Below are positions 56,603-64,000 of a stretch of DNA of 64,000 nt, piece by piece. The stretch's first letter is position 1, and each line of letters begins with the position of its first letter. A model generated the notes under the pieces. That model made no database searches and had not been told where the DNA came from. It worked only from the letters and a program-made list of their open reading frames with translations. The stretch comes from Draconibacterium halophilum. Its GTDB lineage: Bacteria; Bacteroidota; Bacteroidia; Bacteroidales; Prolixibacteraceae. A program made the translations under genes and the position numbers. Location: NCBI RefSeq assembly GCF_010448835.1, contig NZ_CP048409.1:3947501-4011500 (forward strand). The letters are read 5' to 3'.

Positions 56603-57801
56603 TCATAGAATTGCTTTCAGCTTCTTCATATCATCCGAAATCTTTTTATCAACTATTCTTGCGTAAACCTGTGTTGTTCTTAAAGAATTATGCCCTAACA
56701 TTTTTGATACAGTTTCTATCGGTATTCCATTTGAAAGTGTAACAGAGGTCGCAAAAGAATGCCTGGCAACGTGCATTGATAAGTTTTTTTTAATTCCACA
56801 TATTGTTGCCAACTCTTTAAGGTAAGCATTCATTTTTTGGTTCGAACGAACTGGCAATAATAATCCTTGTGATTCATTCCAAGCATAATCTTTATATTTC
56901 CTCAGAATCTTTAAAGCATTGGGGACTAAAGGAATACGACACCTGTTTTTTGTTTTGTTGCGATCGATAATAATCCAATCTTCACCGTCATCACCTTTAT
57001 GAATGTGATGGTAGCTCAGTTTTGCAATGTCAGAATACGACAAACCGGTATAACATGCAAACACAAAAACATCCCGCACAATGGCAAGCCTATCAATCTG
57101 AATACGTTTCTTCTCAATTTTTTTAATTTCTTTTAGAGTAAGAAAATCCCGATTTGCATCACCTCTTTTTACTTTGAAGTTTTCATAAGGATTCCGAACA
57201 ATTAAACCCTTGAAACCGCATCATTTAAAACCTTCTTTACGTGCCTATGATATCCCCATACCGTGTTTGTACCAATATTGTGTTTAGATTTTAGGTAAAT
57301 ATCAAAAGCATTTAGAAAAGTATAATCAACTTTTTTGATCTCAATATCTTTCCGAAAATAAAATTCCTTTACAAAATCCTTTAATCGCGTTAACGAAGTA
57401 CGATAGTGTTTTAAAGTTCCTTTGGAATAGCCTTTCCCTAACTTTTTTTCAATTGATTCGATAACTGACTCAAATAGCTCAATAAAATAATCTTTCGAAC
57501 TGGTACCTGTGATTTTTTCTTTGATGGTATAAACATCAAAATCATCATGACTTGCTTCCAATTGATTGTAGATATCATAAATTCCAGATACGAATTTTAA
57601 CAAACGATTATTAAGGATTCTAATTTCCTGCGAATTCCCAGCAATTTCCTGCCTTGATTTATCCCAACTATCTACATCCACTAAGATTGACGTTGACAGC
57701 TCAATTCTTCGTCCATCCATCACGCAACGCGCATAAACAGGGCATTTTCCGCTGTTTTTACTTTTTGATTTCTTTAACAAAAGACTAATTCTGATTCTCA
57801 T
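56603..57801 (-). pseudogene. CTnDOT-type tyrosine integrase, single-base frameshift
   Basis: Two frames form one integrase of about 400 residues. The N-terminal part has the arm-binding region (ISLLLKKSKSKNSGKCPVYARC) and the SAM-like core-binding domain. The catalytic domain has FACYTGLSYSDIAKL, where IntDOT-type enzymes also carry Ser in place of the first Arg, then HVARHSFATSV, LGHNSLRTTQVYA and the tyrosine in VYARI. One extra G at the GGG of 57208-57210 joins NDAVSR to GLIVRNPYENF. It lies just beyond the 3' end of tRNA-Lys, the usual place for an element that integrates into a tRNA gene. As read, the catalytic half is separated. Confidence 0.88.
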
Positions 57802-57825
57802 AACTCCTAAATTTTTAAGTTTTAG

Positions 57826-57975
57826 GGTCTCTTTAGGTCTCTTTTGGGGTAAAATTACCCCAAAAAGTGCCGTTTCACAACAGCAAAAGAGACCAATTCA
57901 GACCAAATTAAATTATGAATATCAGAGAGTTACAAAAAAGAGACCTATTTTTGAGCCAAAAATCGATGGGTCTCG
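57826..57975. repeat. cluster of GGTCTC/GAGACC motifs and a palindrome by the integrase
   Basis: GGTCTCTTT occurs at 57826-57834 and 57836-57844, AAAAGAGACC at 57885-57894 and 57936-57945, and GGTCTCG at 57969-57975. Between them TTTTGGGGTAA (57842-57852) and TTACCCCAAAA (57855-57865) form a perfect palindrome. The cluster lies between the integrase start and the tRNA. Arm-site or integrase promoter control is plausible. Confidence 0.55.
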
Positions 57976-58028
57976 ATTTAGTCCCCTTTTTTTGGTATTT
58001 TTTGACTCACTTTGAATTACTACAAAAG

Positions 58029-58064
58029 AAAAAAGCGCTATAAATCAACGATTTAAGCGCTTTT
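58029..58064 (-). terminator. terminator of tRNA-Lys
   Basis: On the minus strand AAAAGCGCT pairs with AGCGCTTTTTT; an inner TAAAT/ATTTA stem extends the fold, and six T follow. It lies 22 bases past the tRNA's CCA end. Confidence 0.8.
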
Positions 58065-58085
58065 AATTCGGAATGATTTCCGACT

Positions 58086-58161
58086 TGGTGACTCAGCTGG
58101 GTCTCGAACCCAGGACCCCATCCTTAAAAGGGATGTGCTCTACCAACTGAGCTACTGAGTC
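58086..58161 (-). tRNA. tRNA-Lys(UUU)
   Basis: The minus strand folds as a full cloverleaf: acceptor GACTCAG/CTGAGTC, D arm AGCTCAGTTGGTAGAGC, anticodon stem CATCC/GGATG with loop CTTTTAA (anticodon TTT), and T arm CTGGG-TTCGAGA-CCCAG. The CCA end is encoded at 58086-58088. The gene is intact. The integrase gene begins beyond its 3' end, so this end is a candidate attachment site. Confidence 0.97.
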
Positions 58162-58195
58162 ATCCTTGAGTGCCTTTGTTTCTCAAAGGCGGGTG

Positions 58196-58226
58196 CAAAA
58201 GTAATTATTATTTTTTTTCACACAAA
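58196..58226 (-). promoter_or_regulatory. canonical promoter of tRNA-Lys
   Basis: The minus strand has TTTG (58223-58226), a 19-base spacer and TACTTTTG (58196-58203). The start would be near 58188. A small hairpin of GCCTTTG and CAAAGGC lies in the short 5' leader before the mature tRNA. Confidence 0.75.
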
Positions 58227-58390
58227 TCATCAGACATTTTTTTTCAAAAAAATCTATTTTTTTCAATTTCAATTTAACATCCTATTTCGACTAAATCCTT
58301 TAAGCAGTCATTCTAAAAACGCTCATCTGCCACAAAAAGAACAATTTACAAACTCGCTTTGATTTGAACAATTTTATTTCGGAAAAATTA

Positions 58391-58422
58391 TTTGAAGAGA
58401 AAAGATTTTAATACTAGCTTTG
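58391..58422 (+). promoter_or_regulatory. promoter of the SLC13 permease gene
   Basis: TTTG (58391-58394), a 20-base spacer and TAGCTTTG (58415-58422) match the Bacteroidota consensus. The start would be near 58429, about 48 bases before the coding start. Confidence 0.65.
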
Positions 58423-58476
58423 ATTCGTTCAAGCAGGTTTTGCTAGAATAGAAGGACAACATAATACCACATCACG

Positions 58477-60285
58477 TTGATAAGTACCGAAGGATATATT
58501 GTACTCGCCATTGTATTATTAACCATCATAGCGCTGGCGAAAGAGTTAATGCGTCCGGGGCTTATCTTTTTCTCTTCGGCAATTATCCTTATGGCTACCG
58601 GCACTATTACCGATAAAGAAATGCTGGCCGGTTTTTCCAATAAAGGAATGATAACAATTGCCATTTTGTTTATTGTTAGCGAAGGCATACGGCAATCAGG
58701 AATCTTAAACCGCCTGGCACAAACCTACCTACCACGAAAAAGAAGAAAAATGGTTTCGCTGATTCCGCAAATTATGCTGCCGGTTTCGGTACTTTCTGCT
58801 TTTTTGAATAACACGCCGGTAGTAATTATTTTTGCCCCGATCATAAAAAAATGGTCGGAGAACCTCAACCTGTCATCTAAGAAATTCCTGATACCACTTT
58901 CATACGCCACAATTTTTGGAGGAATGTGTACGCTTATCGGAACTTCTACCAACCTTGTTGTACACGGTTTAATATTAGAAAATGGTTACGAAGGATTTAG
59001 CATGTTCGAACTGGCAAAGATTGGTGGTTTTATTGCCATTGCCGGAACTATTTATATGACAGTGTTTAGTAACAAACTGCTACCCGGCGAGAAAATATTT
59101 TTTAATTCAAAAAGCTCTACCGCATACAAAGATTACCACTACGACATCATAATTACAGCAAACAGTAACCTTATCGGTCTTGAAATAAAGAATGGCCGTA
59201 TGAAAGAACTTAAAGGTTTGATTATACAAACGATTAATCGCAATGGTAATATTATTGAGACCAAAAAAGGTTCGTTTAAACTAATGGCCAAAGATAAATT
59301 ACTGGTTGGTGGAAAATCTGACCGGTTAAATTACATCCTGGCTAATTCGAATGTTAAACTTAGTGGTATTGACTTAATAAAAAATGTACCAAAAGAAAAG
59401 CTGAAACAATACGAAGCTGTATTATCACCTCGGTTCCCAGCAATTGGTAAGACCATTCATGAGTTTAACTTTTACGATCACTACCAGGCAGTAGTTCTTG
59501 CAGTACACAGAAATGGTGAACGCATTACAAGCAACAAGGACAAGTTACACCTAAAAACCGGCGACAACCTTGTTTTGCTAACTACCGAAAAATTTATCGA
59601 AAACTGGGGCGATTCAAAGATCTTCCTATTAACTTCATACATTCGCGACTACAGAAGCACAGGAACATTCTGGAAAAAATGGCTTGCTTTTATCATTTTG
59701 CTGGGTATGATTGTTGGTACAACCATCGGCAAATTCCTTTCTTCTCCCGATGGCGTGTCGTTAGATATGTTCTTTTTTGCATCCATTGCTGCCATGCTTT
59801 TGATTTGGCTAAAGATTATGCCTCATCAAAAATACACGAAAGCTATAAGCTGGGATGTGCTCATTACCATTGCCTGTGCTTTTGCCATTAGTAAAGCCAT
59901 GCAGAATTCGGGTGCAGCAGAGGTTTTAGCCCGAACAACCATTAACTTCTCTAAAGGTTTTGGGCCAATTGGAGTGATGGCAGCCTTGTACATACTAACG
60001 GCTATTTTCACCGAAATAATTACTAATAATGCCGCAGCAGCACTTGTTTTTCCAATTGCACTTGCGGCGTCGCAACAACTAAATATTGATCCGAAGCCCT
60101 ATTTTGTAACGATTGCCATTGCCGCTTCGGCAAGCTTTTCAACACCAATAGGTTACCAAACAAACTTAATTATTCAGGCTATCGGAAATTATAAATTCCG
60201 CGATTACTTAAAAATTGGTCTCCCATTAAATATAATCGCTTTTATTCTGTCCATGCTACTCATTCCATACTTCTGGGGTTTTTAG
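58477..60285 (+). CDS. SLC13-type anion permease with TrkA-C domains, likely sulfate
   Basis: The 602-residue membrane protein is an SLC13/DASS-type sodium-anion symporter with two TrkA-C (RCK C-terminal) domains between its helix blocks, near residues 220-300 and 305-390. Transport motifs include FLNNTPVVIIFAPI, GTSTNLVVHG and, near the end, TEIITNNAAAALVFPIA and FSTPIGYQTNLII. The start is a TTG (58477); no in-frame ATG gives a better first helix. It precedes CysD by about 290 bases, so sulfate uptake for assimilation is the likely job. Confidence 0.85.
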   Translation: MISTEGYIVLAIVLLTIIALAKELMRPGLIFFSSAIILMATGTITDKEMLAGFSNKGMITIAILFIVSEGIRQSGILNRLAQTYLPRKRRKMVSLIPQIMLPVSVLSAFLNNTPVVIIFAPIIKKWSENLNLSSKKFLIPLSYATIFGGMCTLIGTSTNLVVHGLILENGYEGFSMFELAKIGGFIAIAGTIYMTVFSNKLLPGEKIFFNSKSSTAYKDYHYDIIITANSNLIGLEIKNGRMKELKGLIIQTINRNGNIIETKKGSFKLMAKDKLLVGGKSDRLNYILANSNVKLSGIDLIKNVPKEKLKQYEAVLSPRFPAIGKTIHEFNFYDHYQAVVLAVHRNGERITSNKDKLHLKTGDNLVLLTTEKFIENWGDSKIFLLTSYIRDYRSTGTFWKKWLAFIILLGMIVGTTIGKFLSSPDGVSLDMFFFASIAAMLLIWLKIMPHQKYTKAISWDVLITIACAFAISKAMQNSGAAEVLARTTINFSKGFGPIGVMAALYILTAIFTEIITNNAAAALVFPIALAASQQLNIDPKPYFVTIAIAASASFSTPIGYQTNLIIQAIGNYKFRDYLKIGLPLNIIAFILSMLLIPYFWGF

Positions 60286-60364
60286 TTATTTAAAATCATT
60301 CTTAAATAAAAATCCCCGAAACGTACAAAAGCATCTAATCCTTAAGTCGGCCAGAATAAAATTC

Positions 60365-60372
60365 TATATTTG
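60365..60372 (+). promoter_or_regulatory. -7 box upstream of cysD
   Basis: TATATTTG matches the -7 consensus. The -33 position 19 bases upstream reads TTAA rather than TTTG. The leader to the cysD ATG would be about 190 bases; I see no known riboswitch in it. Confidence 0.5.
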
Positions 60373-60571
60373 CAATCTTTTGTGAAACAACAAAAAGAGA
60401 GCAGAATTTATTCAGCTACAACATTATTACCGGTCTAAACCGGGAGAATAATTGCATATAGCTACAGACAAAAAGCAACAAAATGGCACATTACTTTTTA
60501 TCAAACTCAAAAACAGTTGATTAAAATGTGTGTTACATATAGGATCGAAGAAAACAAACAACTCTAATTAT

Positions 60572-61480
60572 ATGGATAACTATTCATTAACTAATTTACG
60601 CGAGCTCGAAGCAGAAGCCATTCACATTATCCGCGAAGTGGCTGCCGAGTTTGAAAACCCGGTAATGCTTTATTCTATCGGGAAAGACTCATCGGTGATG
60701 GTTCGCCTGGCCGAAAAAGCTTTTTACCCTGGCAAAGTTCCGTTTCCATTGATGCACATCGACTCGAAATGGAAATTCGAGGAAATGATCGATTTCCGCG
60801 ATACTTATGCCAAAGAAAAAGGCTGGGACCTTATTGTTCATCACAATAAACAAGGTTTTGAAGAAGGTGTTGGACCATTTACGCACGGGAGTAAAGTGCA
60901 TACCGATATTATGAAAACGCAAGCCCTGCTTGGTGGTCTTAATAAATATAAATTCGACGCTGCCTTTGGTGGTGCCCGTCGTGATGAAGAAAAATCGCGT
61001 GCAAAAGAGCGTATCTTTTCTTTCCGCGATAATTTCCATCAGTGGGATCCAAAAAATCAGCGTCCTGAGCTTTGGAATATTTACAACAGCCGCGTTCAGA
61101 AGGGCGAATCCATTCGTGTATTCCCTATCTCGAACTGGACTGAGCTGGATATCTGGCAGTACATTCGTTTGGAGAATATCCCTATCGTTCCGCTGTATTA
61201 TGCCAAAGAGCGTCCGGTGGTTGACATGGACGGCAGCCTGATTATGGTAGACGACAAACGTATGCCAAAAGAATTGCGCGACAAAGCAGAAATGCGCAAA
61301 GTACGTTTCCGTACGCTGGGTTGTTACCCGCTTACTGGTGCAATTGAATCGGAAGCTGATACCATCGAAAAGATTGTGGAAGAAATGATGACCGTTACCG
61401 TTTCGGAACGTACTACACGTGTTATCGATTTCGACCAGGATGCAAGTATGGAACAGAAAAAACGCGAAGGGTATTTTTAA
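60572..61480 (+). CDS. cysD: sulfate adenylyltransferase subunit 2 (CysD)
   Basis: I use the ATG at 60572, giving 302 residues, the normal CysD length; a GTG 42 bases upstream is less likely. The PP-loop is YSIGKDSSVM near residues 35-44. Other family signs are FPLMHIDSKWKFEEMIDFRD, AFGGARRDEEKSRAKERIFSFRD, WTELDIWQYI and the C-terminal KREGYF. With CysN it makes adenosine 5'-phosphosulfate from ATP and sulfate, driven by GTP. It follows the permease and precedes CysN, but an unusual 416-base gap with repeats and a cysN fragment separates it from CysN. Confidence 0.97.
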   Translation: MDNYSLTNLRELEAEAIHIIREVAAEFENPVMLYSIGKDSSVMVRLAEKAFYPGKVPFPLMHIDSKWKFEEMIDFRDTYAKEKGWDLIVHHNKQGFEEGVGPFTHGSKVHTDIMKTQALLGGLNKYKFDAAFGGARRDEEKSRAKERIFSFRDNFHQWDPKNQRPELWNIYNSRVQKGESIRVFPISNWTELDIWQYIRLENIPIVPLYYAKERPVVDMDGSLIMVDDKRMPKELRDKAEMRKVRFRTLGCYPLTGAIESEADTIEKIVEEMMTVTVSERTTRVIDFDQDASMEQKKREGYF

Positions 61481-61596
61481 GATGAATCGTGCGAGGGCAT
61501 GAGACCGCTTCGTCATTACATTCCTCGCGGAGTCGTACCACGAACAAACTTTCTTGCACGACTTTCCGAGGGAGGAACGACCGAAGGAAACTCATC
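61481..61596. repeat. structured intergenic repeat abutting cysD
   Basis: Immediately after the cysD stop, GATGA (61481-61485) is mirrored by TCATC (61592-61596). Inside, TCGTGC pairs with GCACGA, and TTCCTC/CGGA pair with TCCG/GAGGAA. The piece is more GC-rich than its surroundings and looks like a REP- or MITE-type dispersed element. Copy number in the genome is unknown. Confidence 0.5.
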
Positions 61597-61622
61597 CTAC
61601 AACAACAAAAGCAACTTTGAAG

Positions 61623-61721
61623 ATGACAACAAAAAAACTTAATATAAAGGAATTTCTGGACCAGGACCAAAAGAAAGTGTTCAGTCTCAGCATACAGTTA
61701 ACAGCGTTCTTTTATAACTGA
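61623..61721 (+). pseudogene. diverged orphan copy of the cysN 5' end
   Basis: An ATG at 61623 opens a 32-codon frame whose start (MTTKKLNIKEFLDQDQKK) shares the 15 residues KKLNIKEFLDQDQKK with the true CysN start, then loses all likeness and stops at 61719-61721. The bases upstream, AGCAACTTTGAAGATGA, also resemble those before cysN (AGCAACTTTGAAAATGA). Many codons differ only at silent positions, so it is an old or foreign copy rather than a fresh tandem duplication. Confidence 0.75.
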
Positions 61722-61749
61722 TTAAAACAAATAACAAGATTCCTTATGT

Positions 61750-61870
61750 GCGGGCGTGTCAAAAATCCGTCAGTCGGGCTAAACCGATACTTTGAAAAAA
61801 CGCAAAGGTTATTTTTGACTTGATTCTTTTTGTTTCGTTTTTCTCATCTAAGGAGAAAAATGAAAGCCCG
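61750..61870. repeat. second structured intergenic repeat before cysN
   Basis: GTCAAAAAT (61758-61766) and ATTTTTGAC (61811-61819) are a perfect 9-base inverted pair. An outer pair, GCGGGC (61750-61755) and GCCCG (61866-61870), encloses it. The segment separates the cysN fragment from the intact cysN and may be a dispersed element. Confidence 0.45.
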
Positions 61871-61896
61871 TCCGGCAGGACAAAGCAACTTTGAAA

Positions 61897-63816
61897 ATGA
61901 AAAGTAAAAAATTAAATATAAAAGAGTTCTTAGATCAAGACCAGAAAAAAGATCTCTTGAGATTGCTAACCGCTGGTAGCGTTGACGATGGCAAATCAAC
62001 ACTAATCGGCCGTTTAATGGCCGACAGTAAAATGCTGTACGAAGATCAGCTTGAAGCCTTGCATCGCGACAGTAAACGTGTGGGACATGCCGGTGAAGAC
62101 ATCGATTATGCCTTGTTACTCGATGGTTTGAAAGCTGAACGCGAACAGGGCATTACCATCGATGTGGCTTACCGCTATTTCTCTACGGCAAAACGTAAAT
62201 TTATTATTGCCGATACGCCGGGACACGAACAGTACACGCGTAACATGATTACCGGTGGATCGACAGCTAACCTGGCAATTATTTTAATTGATGCTCGCTA
62301 TGGGGTAATTACCCAGACCAAACGACATACCTATTTGGCCAATCTCCTGGGTATTAAACACGTGGTGGTAGCCATTAATAAAATGGATTTGGTGGATTAC
62401 GGTCAGGAGCGTTATGAGGAAATCAAATCGGATTACCAAGCGTTTGTTACCCAGCTTGATGTGCCCGATGTAAATTTCATCCCACTATCGGCATTAAAAG
62501 GCGACAACGTTGTTGAAAAGGGCGAGAATATGAACTGGTATCATGGTCCTTGTTTACTTGAATTTCTGGAAAACGTACACGTAAGTTCCGATCGTAACTT
62601 CGACGACCTGCGTTATCCGGTTCAGTATGTATTGCGTCCGGACATTAAATTCCGTGGCTTCTCAACATCAGTAGCTTCCGGAATCATTAAAAAAGGCGAT
62701 GAGGTAATGGTGCTGCCTTCCATGAAAAAATCGAAAGTAGAGAAAATCGTTACCTACGACAAAGAGTTGGATTATGCTTTTCCACCGCAATCGGTAACAG
62801 TTACTCTCGAAGATGAAATTGACATTTCGCGTGGCGACATGTTGGTGCACCCGGATAATTTGCCTCGTATGGATCGTCAGTTTGAGGCAATGCTGGTTTG
62901 GATGGATGAAAACAACATGAACCTCTCTACTCAATTCTACATTAAACAAGCCAATAATACCACTAAAGCGCGCATCGACGAAATTAAATACAAGGTGGAT
63001 GTAAACACACTTGATAAATCGAAGATTGACAAATTAAACCTGAACGAAATTGGCCGTGCAGTAATAACCACTACCAAGCCGCTTTTCTTCGATCCGTATA
63101 AAAAGAACAAACAAACCGGTGCATTTATTTTAATCGATCCGGTTACGCATAATACCTGCGCGGTGGGTATGATTATTGATCGTTTGGAAAGCAAGAATCT
63201 ACCGTCGCGTATTACCGATGTTGATAAGGCAAAGATTGCCAAAGGCGAGGCACTGATTCAACCGGAAGAATACCTTCAGAAATACAACCAAAAAGGAGAA
63301 ACTATTTGGATTACAGGCTTACACGGCTCGGGTAAAAACGAACTGGCTTTTAGCCTGGAGAAAAAATTGTTCGACAATGGAGCAACAGCCGTATTGATAG
63401 ATGGTAGTTCGGTACGTTCAGGAATAAGTCGCGAGCTGGATTACTCTCCTGCCGACAGGGCTGAAAACCTGCGCCGTGTAGCTCACATTTGTAAGCTGCT
63501 GAACGATCAGGGAATTATTGCCATTGCATCGTTTATATCGCGTAACGAAAGTTTACGCAGCCAGGTCGCTGAAATTATTGGCGAAGAGCGTTTCCATATG
63601 TTTTATATGGATGCAGATTTGGAGTATTGTAAAAACAATAAACCGGAATTGTACGAATTGCTCGAACAAGGTAAAACAAGCAATCTTCCGGGTATTGATC
63701 TGGAATATGAAGCGCCAACAAATGCAAAACTGGTATTCAATCCGGAGAGTAATGAAGAGAACCTGGATGCTATTTTAGATTATTTAGCGCAAAACAAAGT
63801 ATATCCTAATCACTAA
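61897..63816 (+). CDS. cysN: CysN-CysC fusion: ATP sulfurylase GTPase subunit plus APS kinase domain
   Basis: I choose the ATG at 61897 (MKSKKLNIKEF) over a TTG six bases earlier, giving 639 residues. Residues about 15-460 are CysN, an elongation factor-like GTPase with GSVDDGKST (G1), EREQGITIDVAYRYF (G2), ADTPGHEQYTRN (G3) and NKMDLVDY (G4), then two barrel domains. Residues about 467-639 resemble APS kinase (CysC): IWITGLHGSGKNELA, ADRAENLRRVAHI and GIDLEYEAP. The kinase P-loop has Asn where Ser/Thr binds magnesium, and the DGDNVR motif reads DGSSVR, so its kinase activity is doubtful. It supplies APS, and perhaps PAPS, for sulfate assimilation. Confidence 0.93.
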   Translation: MKSKKLNIKEFLDQDQKKDLLRLLTAGSVDDGKSTLIGRLMADSKMLYEDQLEALHRDSKRVGHAGEDIDYALLLDGLKAEREQGITIDVAYRYFSTAKRKFIIADTPGHEQYTRNMITGGSTANLAIILIDARYGVITQTKRHTYLANLLGIKHVVVAINKMDLVDYGQERYEEIKSDYQAFVTQLDVPDVNFIPLSALKGDNVVEKGENMNWYHGPCLLEFLENVHVSSDRNFDDLRYPVQYVLRPDIKFRGFSTSVASGIIKKGDEVMVLPSMKKSKVEKIVTYDKELDYAFPPQSVTVTLEDEIDISRGDMLVHPDNLPRMDRQFEAMLVWMDENNMNLSTQFYIKQANNTTKARIDEIKYKVDVNTLDKSKIDKLNLNEIGRAVITTTKPLFFDPYKKNKQTGAFILIDPVTHNTCAVGMIIDRLESKNLPSRITDVDKAKIAKGEALIQPEEYLQKYNQKGETIWITGLHGSGKNELAFSLEKKLFDNGATAVLIDGSSVRSGISRELDYSPADRAENLRRVAHICKLLNDQGIIAIASFISRNESLRSQVAEIIGEERFHMFYMDADLEYCKNNKPELYELLEQGKTSNLPGIDLEYEAPTNAKLVFNPESNEENLDAILDYLAQNKVYPNH

Positions 63817-63828
63817 GGAAAAATACAA

Positions 63829-64000
63829 ATGAAAATTCTTGTTACAGGAACAGCCGGTTTTATCGGCTTTCATTTGGCGAACAAATTGGTGGAGGCCGGA
63901 GTAGAAGTTGTAGGCATAGATAATATTAACGATTACTATTCCACTGATCTGAAATATGCCCGTCTGGAGGAATCCGGTATTTCAAAGGAAGCTATAAACT
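63829..64000 (+). CDS. NAD-dependent sugar-nucleotide epimerase, cut by window end
   Basis: Only the first 57 codons are present. They start with MKILVTGTAGFIGFHLANKL, the GxxGxxG NAD-binding Rossmann motif of short-chain epimerases, then VVGIDNINDYYSTDLKYARL, which is typical of UDP-glucuronate 4-epimerase-like enzymes. It starts 12 bases after the CysN stop, so it may share its transcript. A role in surface polysaccharide synthesis is likely from the family. Confidence 0.8.
   Translation, partial: MKILVTGTAGFIGFHLANKLVEAGVEVVGIDNINDYYSTDLKYARLEESGISKEAIN

Noticed and set aside
58003..58009. second copy of the tRNA-Lys end (TGACTCA) as attachment repeat
   Set aside because: Only seven bases match, and they lie within 90 bases of the tRNA, too short and too close to be an island border.
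60286..60571. riboswitch in the cysD leader
   Set aside because: The leader is long, but I could not find the conserved core of the SAM or other known riboswitches.
60689..61516. 275-residue open frame antisense to cysD
   Set aside because: It lies opposite a strongly conserved enzyme gene and its translation has no family signs; it is a frame shadow caused by GC-biased third positions.
1..64000. CRISPR arrays or insertion sequences
   Set aside because: No regularly spaced direct repeats and no transposase-like frames were seen; the integrase is a site-specific recombinase, not a transposase.

Overview
The window is a chromosomal piece of a Bacteroidota bacterium. Support comes from two SusC/SusD pairs, an ECF sigma/FecR pair feeding a SusC with an STN domain, a hybrid two-component sensor, a type IX secretion (T9SS) sorting tail, CTnDOT-type RteC and integrase homologues, several promoters of the Bacteroidota form TTTG-N19/20-TAnnTTTG, and starts without clear Shine-Dalgarno sites. 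A free-living Marinilabiliales/Prolixibacteraceae-like organism is my guess; the rank below phylum is not proven.

Layout. (1) 0.1-1.6 kb: a complex inverted repeat and an RteC-family gene. (2) 1.7-30 kb, minus strand: a hemicellulose- or pectin-type polysaccharide utilisation locus (PUL A). Upstream to downstream it holds ECF sigma, FecR, SusC, SusD, a surface lipoprotein, a small secreted protein, then GH3, GH2, GH43, a GH106 remnant, GH3, GH5, GH106, a frameshifted GH3, GH2 and a 65-residue Cys protein. (3) 30-37 kb: a frameshifted AraC regulator divergent from an RND efflux operon (adaptor, pump, TolC), then a paralogue of the small secreted protein. (4) 37.5-54.4 kb, minus strand: a fructan (levan/inulin) PUL (PUL B). 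It has a BT1754-like hybrid sensor with a periplasmic sugar-binding domain and an operon MFS importer, fructokinase, SusC, SusD, DUF4960 lipoprotein and three GH32 enzymes. (5) 54.8-58.2 kb: an EamA-family exporter behind a candidate leader peptide, then a frameshifted CTnDOT-type integrase beside tRNA-Lys(UUU). (6) 58.4-64 kb, plus strand: sulfate uptake and activation (SLC13 permease, CysD, CysN-CysC fusion) and the start of a sugar-nucleotide epimerase.

How they work together. In PUL B, fructan would be cut at the surface, imported by SusC/SusD, reduced to fructose in the periplasm, sensed by the hybrid regulator, carried across the inner membrane by the MFS protein and phosphorylated by the PfkB kinase. 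PUL A should be controlled by the SusC(STN)-FecR-ECF relay and target a branched plant polysaccharide bearing galactose, arabinose/xylose and rhamnose on a beta-glucan-like or other GH5-sensitive backbone; the exact glycan cannot be fixed from sequence.

Main points for a second look: four genes (GH3, AraC, GH32, integrase) are each split by one frame shift that a single extra G in a GGG run repairs, so they may be sequencing artefacts; a GH106 C-terminal remnant is fused in frame right after the GH43 stop; the stretch between RteC and the integrase/tRNA-Lys could be an integrated island carrying both PULs; the integrase is flanked by AGAGAC repeats; a diverged copy of the cysN 5' end sits among structured repeats between cysD and cysN. 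No CRISPR array, insertion sequence or rRNA was seen.
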